The translations under genes and the position numbers were made by a program. This document shows positions 1 through 6,093 of a stretch of 6,394 nucleotides of DNA, one piece after another (the stretch's first letter is position 1; the number at the start of each line of letters is the position of its first letter). The stretch spans positions 1 through 6,394 of the forward strand of contig JAJNQF010000159.1 of NCBI GenBank assembly GCA_021154945.1, given 5' to 3'. The DNA comes from Sphingomonas sp. (GTDB taxonomy: Bacteria > Pseudomonadota > Alphaproteobacteria > Sphingomonadales > Sphingomonadaceae). The notes beneath the pieces are model-generated. The model ran no database searches, was not told where the DNA came from, and was given only the letters and a program-made list of their open reading frames with translations.

Positions 1-63
1 ACGCCTCTGCAAACTCGTAACGGGCTCGTAAAGAATTCGCGCGGATATCCGGCGGCCTCGGAC

Positions 64-69
64 TATACT
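64..69 (+). promoter_or_regulatory. Possible -10 element of the fnr-like gene (leaderless?)
   Basis: TATACT matches the sigma-70 -10 consensus TATAAT at 5 of 6 positions and ends 6 bp before the ATG at 76. If it is used, transcription would begin at or next to the A of that ATG, giving a leaderless mRNA. No convincing -35 hexamer lies 16-18 bp upstream, and no Shine-Dalgarno sequence precedes either the ATG at 76 or the TTG at 102, which fits a leaderless or weakly translated gene. A chance match to a six-base motif remains possible. Confidence 0.3.
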
Positions 70-75
70 GGATCA

Positions 76-129
76 ATGGCTCACCACGACATCTGTGCGG
101 ATTGCGCGGTCCGCGATCAGGCTCTGTCG
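76..129 (+). other. Out-of-frame N-terminal cysteine segment of the fnr-like gene
   Basis: The frame opened by ATG 76 reads MAHHDICADCAVRDQAL and then continues into nonsense. This is the normal start of an FNR/FnrL protein: C7 and C10 form the C-x2-C pair, and family members have a third cysteine seven residues after the second, at position 18. Here codon 18 is TCG (Ser). The rest of the protein resumes in another frame at the Glu-Leu encoded from 129. FnrL-type proteins usually have about seven residues between this Leu and the Glu-Leu (from memory), but only two bases remain, so the simplest explanation is loss of about 19 bp (3n+1) including the third cysteine codon. A sequencing or assembly error cannot be excluded. 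Confidence 0.75.
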
Positions 130-767
130 AACTGCAGGCGCTCAACACGCTTGGGCGCCGCCGAAAGATTGCACGCGGCCAGACACTGATCTGGGCGGGC
201 GACGACAGCATCATCTGCGCGAACCTGTTGTCGGGCGTCCTCAAGCTGGTCGCTGCCACGCCCGACGGTCGCGAACAGATCGTCGGGCTGCTCTATCCCG
301 CCGATTTCGTCGGACAGCCCTATGCCGGCCAGGCGGACTTCACGATCACCGCGCTGACCGAGTCCGAGCTGTGCATTTTTCCGCTCGACGCATTCGAACG
401 CGTGCTGGAGGATCATGCGCGGATGGAACGCCTGCTGCTCCAACGGACTCTCGCGGCGCTCGGTATCGCGCGTACGCGGATCCTGTCACTGGCGCGCCAA
501 TCGGCGCAGGAGAAGATCGCGGGTTTCCTCTTGGACATGGCCTTGCGCGCGACCGCGACCGGCGGCCGCGCGACGCCCGACGGGCCGATGACGTTCGACC
601 TTCCTCTCACCCGCGGACAGATCGCCGACGTCCTCGGACTGACGATCGAAACCGTCAGTCGCCAGATGACCCGGCTCAAGACGGCCGGCGTGATCGCCCT
701 GCCCGGCGGCCGCGCGATCACGATATCTGACCCGGACGCGCTGCAGGGTCGCGCCGAAGCCGCCTAA
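102..767 (+). CDS. Crp/Fnr-family transcriptional regulator, FnrL-like, with disrupted N-terminus
   Basis: Cytoplasmic DNA-binding regulator of oxygen- or redox-responsive genes. From the TTG at 102 the frame encodes 221 residues. Residues 10-100 are the cyclic-nucleotide-binding-like sensor domain, with GQTLIW (26-31) and DGREQIVGLL (55-64). C91 in ELCIF sits where the fourth iron-sulfur ligand of FNR lies. A dimerisation helix follows at about 100-145. The winged helix-turn-helix is at about 168-198; its recognition helix TIETVSR carries E183, S186 and R187, equivalent to the FNR residues that read TTGAT. The first three cluster cysteines are not in this frame: two lie in the ATG-76 frame and one is missing. 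TTG 102 is therefore probably not the ancestral start. The gene is either a frameshifted pseudogene, an FNR without its cluster made from TTG 102, or an intact gene with a sequence error. Its TAA overlaps the stop of the opposing gene. Confidence 0.85.
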   Translation: MRGPRSGSVELQALNTLGRRRKIARGQTLIWAGDDSIICANLLSGVLKLVAATPDGREQIVGLLYPADFVGQPYAGQADFTITALTESELCIFPLDAFERVLEDHARMERLLLQRTLAALGIARTRILSLARQSAQEKIAGFLLDMALRATATGGRATPDGPMTFDLPLTRGQIADVLGLTIETVSRQMTRLKTAGVIALPGGRAITISDPDALQGRAEAA

Positions 768-1297
768 CCCGCGTCCCGTCCGCACAGGCCATCGACCAGA
801 ATGGCGCGCGCGTTCCGGCTGAGACGACCGGCGCCCAGCGCCAGGATCGCGAGTTCGGTGAAGTCTATCTCGCGGCGACACCCGTCGAAGAACCCGCGCA
901 ACATGTACCCGAACGCCTCAGCACAGGGTGTCGCGTCACCGGACAAGACCGCGGCGATGTCGTCCGCATGGATCGAAGCGCGCAAATGCCAGCCGCGCGT
1001 TCGTCCGAGCAACGCCGCGGTCAACGGGTCGTCGATGTCGCGCGCGAACAGCGCATCGATCGCCGCGGTACCCTGGCGCGGATGACGGACCATCATCGCG
1101 CACAAGCTTCGCCCAAGGGCATCGGTCTCCGCCTCGGACACCCGATCGGGTAGCGCGTCCGCGCATGCCTCCAGGCGATCGCACAACACGCGAAGCCGGG
1201 CATGATCGGCGATCAGCCCCACGAGGTCGATTTCGTCGATCACGTGCCAGTGCTGCCCCGACACCATCCTCTCGCCATATCCGTCACGCTCGGCCAT
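764..1297 (-). CDS. Small all-helical protein, possibly divergent hemerythrin-like
   Basis: This encodes 177 residues with no signal peptide or membrane segment. It appears all-helical, with a region near residues 24-50 (DHARLRVLCDRLEACADALP) resembling the first helix of hemerythrin HHE-type proteins. Candidate metal-binding residues are H32, H72, H104, H110 and E148, but the canonical H-x3-E spacing is not clean, so iron or oxygen binding is inference. The C-terminal half has GYMLRGFFDGCRR (130-142) and FTELAILALG (146-155), which I cannot assign to a named family. The start is ATG 1297, because GGAG lies 7 bases upstream (1308-1305). A longer reading from TTG 1357 would begin inside the FNR box and is unlikely. 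The TAG stop overlaps the TAA of the convergent fnr-like gene within CTAA. The FNR box upstream suggests induction at low oxygen. Confidence 0.75.
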   Translation of the reverse strand: MAERDGYGERMVSGQHWHVIDEIDLVGLIADHARLRVLCDRLEACADALPDRVSEAETDALGRSLCAMMVRHPRQGTAAIDALFARDIDDPLTAALLGRTRGWHLRASIHADDIAAVLSGDATPCAEAFGYMLRGFFDGCRREIDFTELAILALGAGRLSRNARAILVDGLCGRDAG

Positions 1298-1592
1298 CGC
1301 GGATCTCCATGCCGCCAGCTTGCACGCCACCGGATACGCAGCATTGACGGCGATCAAATGCCGGAGCGCCGCGCACTGCGTGCCTTACTTGCAGGGGGCA
1401 ACGACATCCCGGCGATCATGATCCCATGGCAGGAAGCGGCGGCGTTTGCGGCGATGTTCCCCGGTTGCTGTCCGAATACGATCGTCGCCCGGTCGTCGTC
1501 GGCATCGCGCTCCACACCTCTACAATGGAGCAGACACACCGCGTTGCGGCGCATGTGGAGACAAACGGGCTCGCCATCTGACCAGCGCGCCG
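1298..1592. other. Intergenic region between two minus-strand genes
   Basis: These 295 bp separate the deaminase stop from the start of the hemerythrin-like gene. They hold the FNR box at 1344-1357 and the ribosome binding site at 1305-1308. The rest (1358-1592) has short open frames on both strands, including a 66-codon minus-strand frame from ATG 1554 to a stop at 1354. None has a Shine-Dalgarno sequence or a product I recognise. No strong terminator hairpin was seen after the deaminase stop. Confidence 0.6.
1344..1357 (-). promoter_or_regulatory. FNR/FixK-type binding site (anaerobox)
   Basis: Read on the minus strand the site is TTGATCGCCGTCAA, i.e. TTGAT-N4-GTCAA. It differs from the FNR consensus TTGAT-N4-ATCAA at one base and fits FixK/FNR-type anaeroboxes. 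It ends 46 bp before the ATG at 1297. The adjacent regulator (102-767) keeps the Glu/Ser/Arg recognition residues used for this half-site. The distance suits an activator site, but no clear -10 lies at the spacing expected for a box centred at -41.5, so the exact promoter geometry is unresolved. Confidence 0.7.
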
Positions 1593-2063
1593 TCAGCGTC
1601 GAGCACGCGCGTGCAGTGCGCGGACCTCGTCGGCGAACGTCATGACCGGCCCCTCGACGATCGCCCCCGGCACCACATCGGTGATCCGCAACGGTGCGAT
1701 CCCGAGTTGCGGCTTGCCGAGGTCGCGCAACCACTCGCCGAGCTGGATCGAGGATGTCGCGTAGACGATCTTCCCCATGCCCGCCAAACCATGCGCCGCC
1801 GCGCACATCGCGCAATGTTCGCCCGAGGTGTAGACGACCGCTGCTCGCCGCTCTTGCGCGGACAGGTTCTCGGCGGCCCAGCGGACGATCGCGAACTCGG
1901 GGTGCCGGGTGGGATCGCCGCCGCCGGTTCGGTTGCGATCCTCGAACACGATCGTTCCGTCACCAGACACCAGGACCGATCCGAAGGGCTGGTCGCCGGC
2001 CTCTACCGCCTCGCTCGCCAGATCCACGCACCGCCGCAGATACCGAAGGTCGTTGTCGTTCAT
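1593..2063 (-). CDS. Nucleoside/cytidine deaminase-family zinc hydrolase
   Basis: Cytoplasmic zinc-dependent deaminase of the CMP/dCMP-deaminase fold, the group that includes guanine deaminase and tRNA adenosine deaminase; the base acted on cannot be told. The 156-residue product has the first motif H54-P55-E56, giving a zinc ligand (H54) and the catalytic proton-shuttle Glu (E56), and the second motif E82-H-C-A-M-C87, giving zinc ligands C84 and C87. Most relatives have a Pro before the first Cys (PCxxC); here it is His (H83). QPFGSVLV (25-32) is the usual strand preceding the active site. Length fits the family. I chose ATG 2063 because GAGG lies 9 bases upstream (2076-2073); an in-frame ATG at 2078 has no such site and the one at 2072 has GAGG directly abutting it. 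It is divergent from the FUSC gene and followed by a 295-bp gap, so probably monocistronic. Confidence 0.85.
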   Translation of the reverse strand: MNDNDLRYLRRCVDLASEAVEAGDQPFGSVLVSGDGTIVFEDRNRTGGGDPTRHPEFAIVRWAAENLSAQERRAAVVYTSGEHCAMCAAAHGLAGMGKIVYATSSIQLGEWLRDLGKPQLGIAPLRITDVVPGAIVEGPVMTFADEVRALHARARR

Positions 2064-2107
2064 GATGCCCATCCTCATTTGTCAAACCAAAGCGGTCGCG
2101 CGGGAGA

Positions 2108-3349
2108 ATGGATCCGACGCCGTTGCATTTGAAAGCCGGGCAAATCGCCCACGTCGCAGAAGATCCGCTCCTGTGGCCGCGGACGAATTTACGGTTGGCG
2201 CCCCAGGCGCTACCGGAAGCAGACTATCCGCCGACGATCGAGGAAAACGCACTGACATTCGAGTTCCGGCCCAGCGCTTTGATCACGGCGAATGCGGACA
2301 GCCTGCGCCAGACGGTCCGCGTGATCGTCGCGACCGCGGCGGCGTTCGCGGCGTACAAGACGCTCGGCCTGCACGAAGGCTATTGGGCAGTGTTCACCGT
2401 GCTGATCGTGATGCAGGCATCGATCGGCGGAACGCTCGGCGCGGCGACCGATCGGTTGCTCGGGACATTGCTGGGCGCGGTGCTCGGTGGCGTCGGCGCG
2501 GCGCTCGGGCGGACCGATACGGTCGAACTCGGGCTGGTGCTCGTCACCGTCACGGGGATCGCCGCGCTTGTCGCGTCGATCCGGCCGCGGTTGCGGATCG
2601 CGCCGGTCACCGCGGCGATCATGCTGCTCAGCGCGCCGCCGGGCTCTTCGGCGGAGATATTCGTCCGCGATCGCATCATCGAGATCGGGCTTGGCGGCAT
2701 GATCGGCGTGCTGGCGGCGATGCTGATCCTGCCGGCACGCTCGCACGGCGTGGTGATCGCGCGCACGCTGGCCGTGCTGAACCATATCGACCGGATGCTG
2801 CGCGCGCAGGCCGATGCGCTGACTAACGGGGTGGCGCTGCCCTCGTCCCCCGAACACGGCGCGCTGCGTCAGGCGCTGGCCGCGGTCGAGCTGGCCATGA
2901 AGGATGCCGACCGCGAGCGGGCCTCCCGCCTTGCCGATCACGGTATCCCCGCCGCCGTCCCGCGCACACTGTGGCGCATCCGCAACGACCTGGTGCTGAG
3001 CGGTCGCGCGCTCGACGAACCGCTGCCCCCGGCGGCAATGGCGGCGCTCGCCAAGCCGACGGCGGCGATGCTGACCGCGCACGCCGCGCTGGCGACCCGG
3101 TGTTCGGAGGCGCTGCGCACACGCGGCAAAGTCGATCGGGGCGACGTCGAAGTCTGTTATCGCATGTTCGGTACCGCGCTCGATCAGTTCCGCCGTAGCG
3201 AGGCCGCGGCGACCCTGGATTTCGACGCATCGGGGCGCGTGTTCGGGCTCGCCTTCGCCGCGGGTAGACTGCACCGCGACCTGCTCGACCTCGCCGGGCG
3301 CGTCGACGAGATCGCACCGACCAAGGTGCTCGCCGCCGACCAAAGCTGA
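2108..3349 (+). CDS. FUSC-family inner-membrane protein (putative aromatic acid exporter type)
   Basis: Inner-membrane protein of the fusaric acid resistance/AaeB-YccS superfamily, whose characterised members export aromatic acids; the substrate here is unknown. Counted from ATG 2108 (413 residues), an N-terminal membrane block of about six helices spans roughly 68-88, 92-106, 117-133, 139-157, 162-176 and 190-209, including the typical EGYWAVFTVLIVMQ (90-103). A soluble, Ala/Arg-rich helical domain of about 200 residues follows. Relatives often have two such membrane blocks; this is the short form. The start is doubtful: ATG 2108 directly abuts GGGAGA, and the first 48 codons use rare-looking codons (TTA, CTA, AAA, several TTG). 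A CTG at 2252 has GAGG 8 bases upstream, and a TTG lies at 2279; either would leave the membrane domain intact. The tesB-like gene follows 43 bp downstream on the same strand and may be co-transcribed. Confidence 0.85.
   Translation: MDPTPLHLKAGQIAHVAEDPLLWPRTNLRLAPQALPEADYPPTIEENALTFEFRPSALITANADSLRQTVRVIVATAAAFAAYKTLGLHEGYWAVFTVLIVMQASIGGTLGAATDRLLGTLLGAVLGGVGAALGRTDTVELGLVLVTVTGIAALVASIRPRLRIAPVTAAIMLLSAPPGSSAEIFVRDRIIEIGLGGMIGVLAAMLILPARSHGVVIARTLAVLNHIDRMLRAQADALTNGVALPSSPEHGALRQALAAVELAMKDADRERASRLADHGIPAAVPRTLWRIRNDLVLSGRALDEPLPPAAMAALAKPTAAMLTAHAALATRCSEALRTRGKVDRGDVEVCYRMFGTALDQFRRSEAAATLDFDASGRVFGLAFAAGRLHRDLLDLAGRVDEIAPTKVLAADQS
2240..2254 (+). promoter_or_regulatory. Ribosome-binding site suggesting a downstream non-ATG start for the FUSC gene
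   Basis: GAGG at 2240-2243 is followed after 8 bases by CTG at 2252, in the FUSC frame, giving LTFEFRPSALI immediately before the first membrane helix. Spacing is ideal, whereas ATG 2108 has no properly spaced site. CTG starts are rare, so this is an alternative, not a settled start. Confidence 0.3.
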
Positions 3350-3392
3350 CCCCGCGGCTTTGACGCCCGGCGCGCACGCGGTACGGGCGGCC

Positions 3393-4304
3393 ATGACCGA
3401 AACCATAGCACGGCCCGACCTCGCCGCCGAACTCGTCAATCTGCTAGACCTCGAACCGCTGGATACCGACCTCTTCCGCGGACCACAGCGGCCCGGTGCA
3501 AACGCGCGCGTCTTCGGCGAGCAGGTCGTCGCACAAGCGCTGATGGCGGCGCAGCGCTCGGTCGACGGCCCCGCCGTGGCGCACAACATGCACGCCTATT
3601 TCCTGCGCGCCGGCACCGAGATGCAACCGATTCTCTTTCGGGTAGAGCGCGACTTCGACGGCAAGTCGTTCGCGAACCGCCGCGTCACCGCGAGCCAGAA
3701 CGGTGCGACGATACTGACGCTGGCCGCATCGTTCCACCGGCCGGAAGCCGGGCTAGAGCATGCGGTCGCGATGCCCGATGTCCCGCCGCCGGAGGAGCTG
3801 CGCTCGCTCGACATTCTGGCAGGCGAATATGCGGGTATCTCCGCGCAAGCCGTCGCGTTCCTCAGCCAGCCGTCCGCCTTCGATATCCGGCCATGCGGCG
3901 TGCCCGCGTTCCTCCAGACCGAGCCCGGCATGCCCGTTTCCCATGTCTGGATCCGGTTCCGGGGCAGCGTGCCGACCGATCCCCAGATACGCCGGGGCGT
4001 GCTGGCCTATCTGTCGGACTACGCACTGCTCAGCGCGTCGCTGATCCCGCACGGCGTGAACATGTTCGAGCACAGCATGCAGACCGCCAGCCTCGACCAC
4101 GCGATGTGGTTTCACGAGGACGTGCCGCTCGACGGCTGGCTGCTCTATAGCAGCGAAAGCCCGTGGTCGGGGCATGGTCGCGGCATCGCGCGCGGCGTGT
4201 TCCATAGCCGCGACGGACGGGCGATCGCGCATGTCACGCAGGAAGGGTTGATCCGGATGCGACCCGACCTCGCGCCGCGCACCACGATCCCGCATATGCC
4301 CTGA
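3393..4304 (+). CDS. tesB: Acyl-CoA thioesterase II (TesB family)
   Basis: Cytoplasmic thioesterase that hydrolyses acyl-CoA to free acid and CoA, with a fused double hot-dog fold. The 303-residue length is close to the roughly 285-300 usual for TesB. The first hot-dog holds VFGEQVVAQAL (40-50) and HAYFLRAG (67-74). The second holds the catalytic set: D209 in YLSDY, S233 in ASLDHAMWFH and Q283 in VTQEGLIR, equivalent to Asp204, Thr228 and Gln278 of E. coli TesB, with Thr replaced by Ser, which keeps the hydroxyl. ATG 3393 is chosen because the family N-terminus begins shortly after it; the upstream TTG 3360 would add 11 unlike residues. The Shine-Dalgarno is weak (GGGCGG). It lies 43 bp after the FUSC gene and is followed by a possible terminator. 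It may recycle CoA or release acids, perhaps ones exported by FUSC; that link is inference. Confidence 0.93.
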   Translation: MTETIARPDLAAELVNLLDLEPLDTDLFRGPQRPGANARVFGEQVVAQALMAAQRSVDGPAVAHNMHAYFLRAGTEMQPILFRVERDFDGKSFANRRVTASQNGATILTLAASFHRPEAGLEHAVAMPDVPPPEELRSLDILAGEYAGISAQAVAFLSQPSAFDIRPCGVPAFLQTEPGMPVSHVWIRFRGSVPTDPQIRRGVLAYLSDYALLSASLIPHGVNMFEHSMQTASLDHAMWFHEDVPLDGWLLYSSESPWSGHGRGIARGVFHSRDGRAIAHVTQEGLIRMRPDLAPRTTIPHMP

Positions 4305-4307
4305 TCC

Positions 4308-4333
4308 ACCGGGACTCGGATTCACCCGGTTTT
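4308..4333 (+). terminator. Possible intrinsic terminator after tesB
   Basis: ACCGGG (4308-4313) pairs perfectly with CCCGGT (4325-4330) around an 11-base loop, and the stem runs into TTTT (4330-4333). It begins 4 bases after the tesB stop codon. The stem is short and the T-run brief, so termination may be partial. Confidence 0.4.
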
Positions 4334-4376
4334 GATTCCCCCGGTCCTGATTCCCTGCTCCTGACTCACCGCCTCC
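4319..4376 (+). repeat. Degenerate 14-15 bp tandem repeat
   Basis: Four imperfect units begin at 4319, 4334, 4349 and 4363, each starting GATTC or GACTC and followed by a pyrimidine-rich tail. Units 1 and 2 share GATTC, then CCCGGT; units 3 and 4 drift. The first unit overlaps the possible tesB terminator. Function unknown; it may be the relic of slippage in non-coding DNA. Confidence 0.45.
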
Positions 4377-4401
4377 GCGCGGTTCAACGCGGAAATCCAT
4401 A

Positions 4402-4437
4402 TTGACACCGCATTTGTACGGACATTAACACTATCTT
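4402..4437 (+). promoter_or_regulatory. Putative porin promoter
   Basis: TTGACA at 4402-4407 is a perfect -35 hexamer in an AT-richer stretch of otherwise GC-rich DNA. The matching -10 is uncertain: TTAACA (4425-4430, 17-bp spacer) and TAACAC (4426-4431, 18-bp spacer) are poor matches, while TATCTT (4432-4437) matches better but is too far. A weak -10 is common in alphaproteobacteria. The 15-bp operator lies between the hexamers. A 6-bp hairpin, TCCGCG (4374-4379) with CGCGGA (4388-4393), stands just upstream. Confidence 0.5.
4413..4427 (+). promoter_or_regulatory. Putative operator, copy 1 (porin promoter)
   Basis: TTTGTACGGACATTA recurs exactly, in inverted orientation, at 6090-6104 upstream of the MaoC gene. 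Its core TGTACGGACA is an imperfect dyad, TGT-n-CG-n-ACA, typical of a site for a dimeric repressor. It lies in the spacer of the putative porin promoter, where bound protein would block RNA polymerase. The core resembles GntR/FadR-type operators, but the regulator is not in the window. Confidence 0.6.
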
Positions 4438-4509
4438 GCGCCAGTGATGCTGGTTCCAGGATGTCGCGCCGCGGAAGACGGACGATCCCGATCTCGAGAG
4501 GATGTCTGT

Positions 4510-6042
4510 ATGCGTCATTCGTACGCCGTATCGCTGTGTGCGTTGCTCGCGGTGCTGCCATCGGCAGCCCGGGCGCAGACGGCGTCTCCGCTCGATACCG
4601 ATCCGTCGTACCAGACGATGCTGGCGCTGATCGACGAGATGGTCGAGAACAAGCTGGTCAGTCGCGAGCGTGCCGATACGCTGATCTCCAACGCCAAGGC
4701 GAAAGCAGGCCGTGCGCTCGCCGCGAATGCCCCGTCACCGGCAGCCCCTCCACTGGCAGCCCGGACAGCGCCACCGCCCCGCGTGCAGGTCGCCGACCAG
4801 ACGGCCGATCCCGGCGCGAAGATCGCTCCGGTACCGGTCGGCAACCCGCAGGTGGTGAACGCCGGCGGGGTCGCGCTGCCCGCCGATCTCGCGGTCGATT
4901 GGAGCCGGGGGGCGCCGGTGTTCAGCAGTCGTGACGCAAAGTTCACCTTTAAGATGCGCGGGCGGCTTTTGGCGGATATCTCCTCGACGAGCGGGTCGGA
5001 TTTCGACCGTCGCAACATCACCGTCTCGACATTGCGCCAGTTCCGCGTCGGCGCGATCGGCACGATCGGCGATCACCTGTTCTACCAGTTCGAGACCGAT
5101 TTCCGGCGCAACGCGACCGAGGTCGTGCAGGCGTTCGTCGGTTATCGCCAGAAGTTCGGCAAGACCGACGCCGATGTGAGGTTCGGCAATCTCATCACAG
5201 ATCGCGGCATCGACATCGGCACCGCCTCGACCGCCAATCCGTTCATCACCACCAACATCAACACCACCGCGCTTGCGACGCAGGGCGGCAAGGTCTTCCT
5301 GATGGGCGCGGTCGGCCGTGCGGGCGGCAAGAACTGGCACGCGAGCCTGGGCGTGCACGGCGATGCGATCGACAGCGATTTCACGCGCAGCGACAACCGC
5401 ATGCTGCTGGGCCGCGCGCACTGGAACCCGATCCTCACAAAGCATGGCCTGATCCACATCGGCGGCTGGGCCTATAGCGAGAACATCCCCGACACGACGC
5501 TGCCGACCACGTTCGCGCAAGGCATGGCGGGGGCGCTCAATAACAGCGTCCGTGTCGAGTCCGCAGCCCTGACCGGCGCGGACGGATCGAAGGCGTTCGG
5601 GCTCGAACTCGGCGGCACGCTCGGACCGTTCTACGCGTTCGGCGAATATGGCCAGCGGACCGTGCATGGCGGCCCGACCTCGACCTTCCGCAGCGGTAAG
5701 ATCAAGGCCTTGTCGGTCAATGGCGGATTCTGGATCACCGGCGAGACGCCGACCTATGCCTCGCGCAGCGGCACCTATGTGGCGCCGAACGTGCTGAACT
5801 CGGTGCTCGATGGCGGATGGGGCGCGCTGGAGGCGGTGGTGCGGTACGAGGATCTCGACAGTTCGAGCCTTCCGCTCGGCGGCACCGGCACGGCGGGCAC
5901 GCTCGGCCTGAACTGGTCGCTGACCAACAATTTCCGGTTCATGGCGGACTATACCCATTTCCGCACCGACAACCGCACCGGCAGTTTCATCGGGCGGGAT
6001 AGTGGCGACACGTTCGCGGCCAGGGCCGAAGTGGCGTTCTGA
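4510..6042 (+). CDS. Outer-membrane porin, phosphate-selective O/P type (OprO/OprP-like)
   Basis: Outer-membrane channel for small, probably anionic, solutes; the substrate cannot be told from sequence. The 510-residue product has a signal peptide (1-22, cleavage after ARA), then a helical, coiled-coil-like stretch (about 33-70), then a Pro/Ala-rich linker (about 73-115), and a beta-barrel from about 145 to the end. The barrel shows alternating strands such as FTFKMRGRLLADIS and YQFETDFRRN, and ends in AEVAF with the terminal Phe recognised by the BAM machinery. The N-terminal helix-plus-linker resembles the periplasmic trimerisation extension seen in Porin_O_P relatives. ATG 4510 is chosen over an in-frame ATG at 4444, because it has GAGAGG 8 bases upstream and puts the signal peptide at the N-terminus. 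It has its own promoter region and shares a putative operator with the downstream MaoC gene, suggesting it imports that pathway's substrate. Confidence 0.9.
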   Translation: MRHSYAVSLCALLAVLPSAARAQTASPLDTDPSYQTMLALIDEMVENKLVSRERADTLISNAKAKAGRALAANAPSPAAPPLAARTAPPPRVQVADQTADPGAKIAPVPVGNPQVVNAGGVALPADLAVDWSRGAPVFSSRDAKFTFKMRGRLLADISSTSGSDFDRRNITVSTLRQFRVGAIGTIGDHLFYQFETDFRRNATEVVQAFVGYRQKFGKTDADVRFGNLITDRGIDIGTASTANPFITTNINTTALATQGGKVFLMGAVGRAGGKNWHASLGVHGDAIDSDFTRSDNRMLLGRAHWNPILTKHGLIHIGGWAYSENIPDTTLPTTFAQGMAGALNNSVRVESAALTGADGSKAFGLELGGTLGPFYAFGEYGQRTVHGGPTSTFRSGKIKALSVNGGFWITGETPTYASRSGTYVAPNVLNSVLDGGWGALEAVVRYEDLDSSSLPLGGTGTAGTLGLNWSLTNNFRFMADYTHFRTDNRTGSFIGRDSGDTFAARAEVAF

Positions 6043-6066
6043 CGCCAAGCCGCTGCTCGCTTAGAC

Positions 6067-6093
6067 TTGCCAGCGTACCATAAGTTCCATAAT
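6067..6093 (+). promoter_or_regulatory. Putative promoter of the MaoC gene
   Basis: TTGCCA (6067-6072) and CATAAT (6088-6093) each match the sigma-70 hexamers at 5 of 6 positions, but the spacer is only 15 bp (16 if the -35 is read one base earlier). The -10 overlaps the inverted operator copy. This would allow transcription of the MaoC gene independently of the porin; read-through from the porin is also possible because the 78-bp gap has no terminator. Confidence 0.4.

Noticed and set aside
95..730. 211-codon plus-strand frame overlapping the fnr-like gene
   Set aside because: Arg/Asp-rich shadow frame with no domain; the overlapping frame has clear Crp/Fnr sensor and helix-turn-helix motifs.
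1298..1357. N-terminal extension of the hemerythrin-like protein from TTG 1357
   Set aside because: The TTG is the first triplet of the FNR box and has no ribosome binding site, whereas ATG 1297 has GGAG at 7-base spacing.
1354..1554. Possible 66-codon minus-strand gene between the deaminase and hemerythrin-like genes
   Set aside because: No Shine-Dalgarno sequence precedes ATG 1554, the product is not recognisable, and its stop codon falls inside the FNR box.
2210..3589. 459-codon open frame on the minus strand
   Set aside because: It lies antisense to the FUSC gene and the start of tesB, has an Arg/Gly/Asp-rich composition typical of the antisense frame of GC-rich coding DNA, and has no recognisable domain.
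4247..4260. TTGATCCGGATGCG as an FNR site
   Set aside because: Only the left half-site matches, and it lies inside the tesB coding sequence, where it encodes the conserved GLIRM region.
4444..4509. N-terminal extension of the porin from ATG 4444
   Set aside because: It would put 22 charged residues ahead of a clear signal peptide; ATG 4510 has a well-spaced GAGAGG.
4735..6048. 437-codon open frame on the minus strand
   Set aside because: Antisense to the porin, whose plus-strand frame has a signal peptide, ribosome binding site and terminal Phe; the minus-strand product is Arg/Ala-rich and unlike any family I know.
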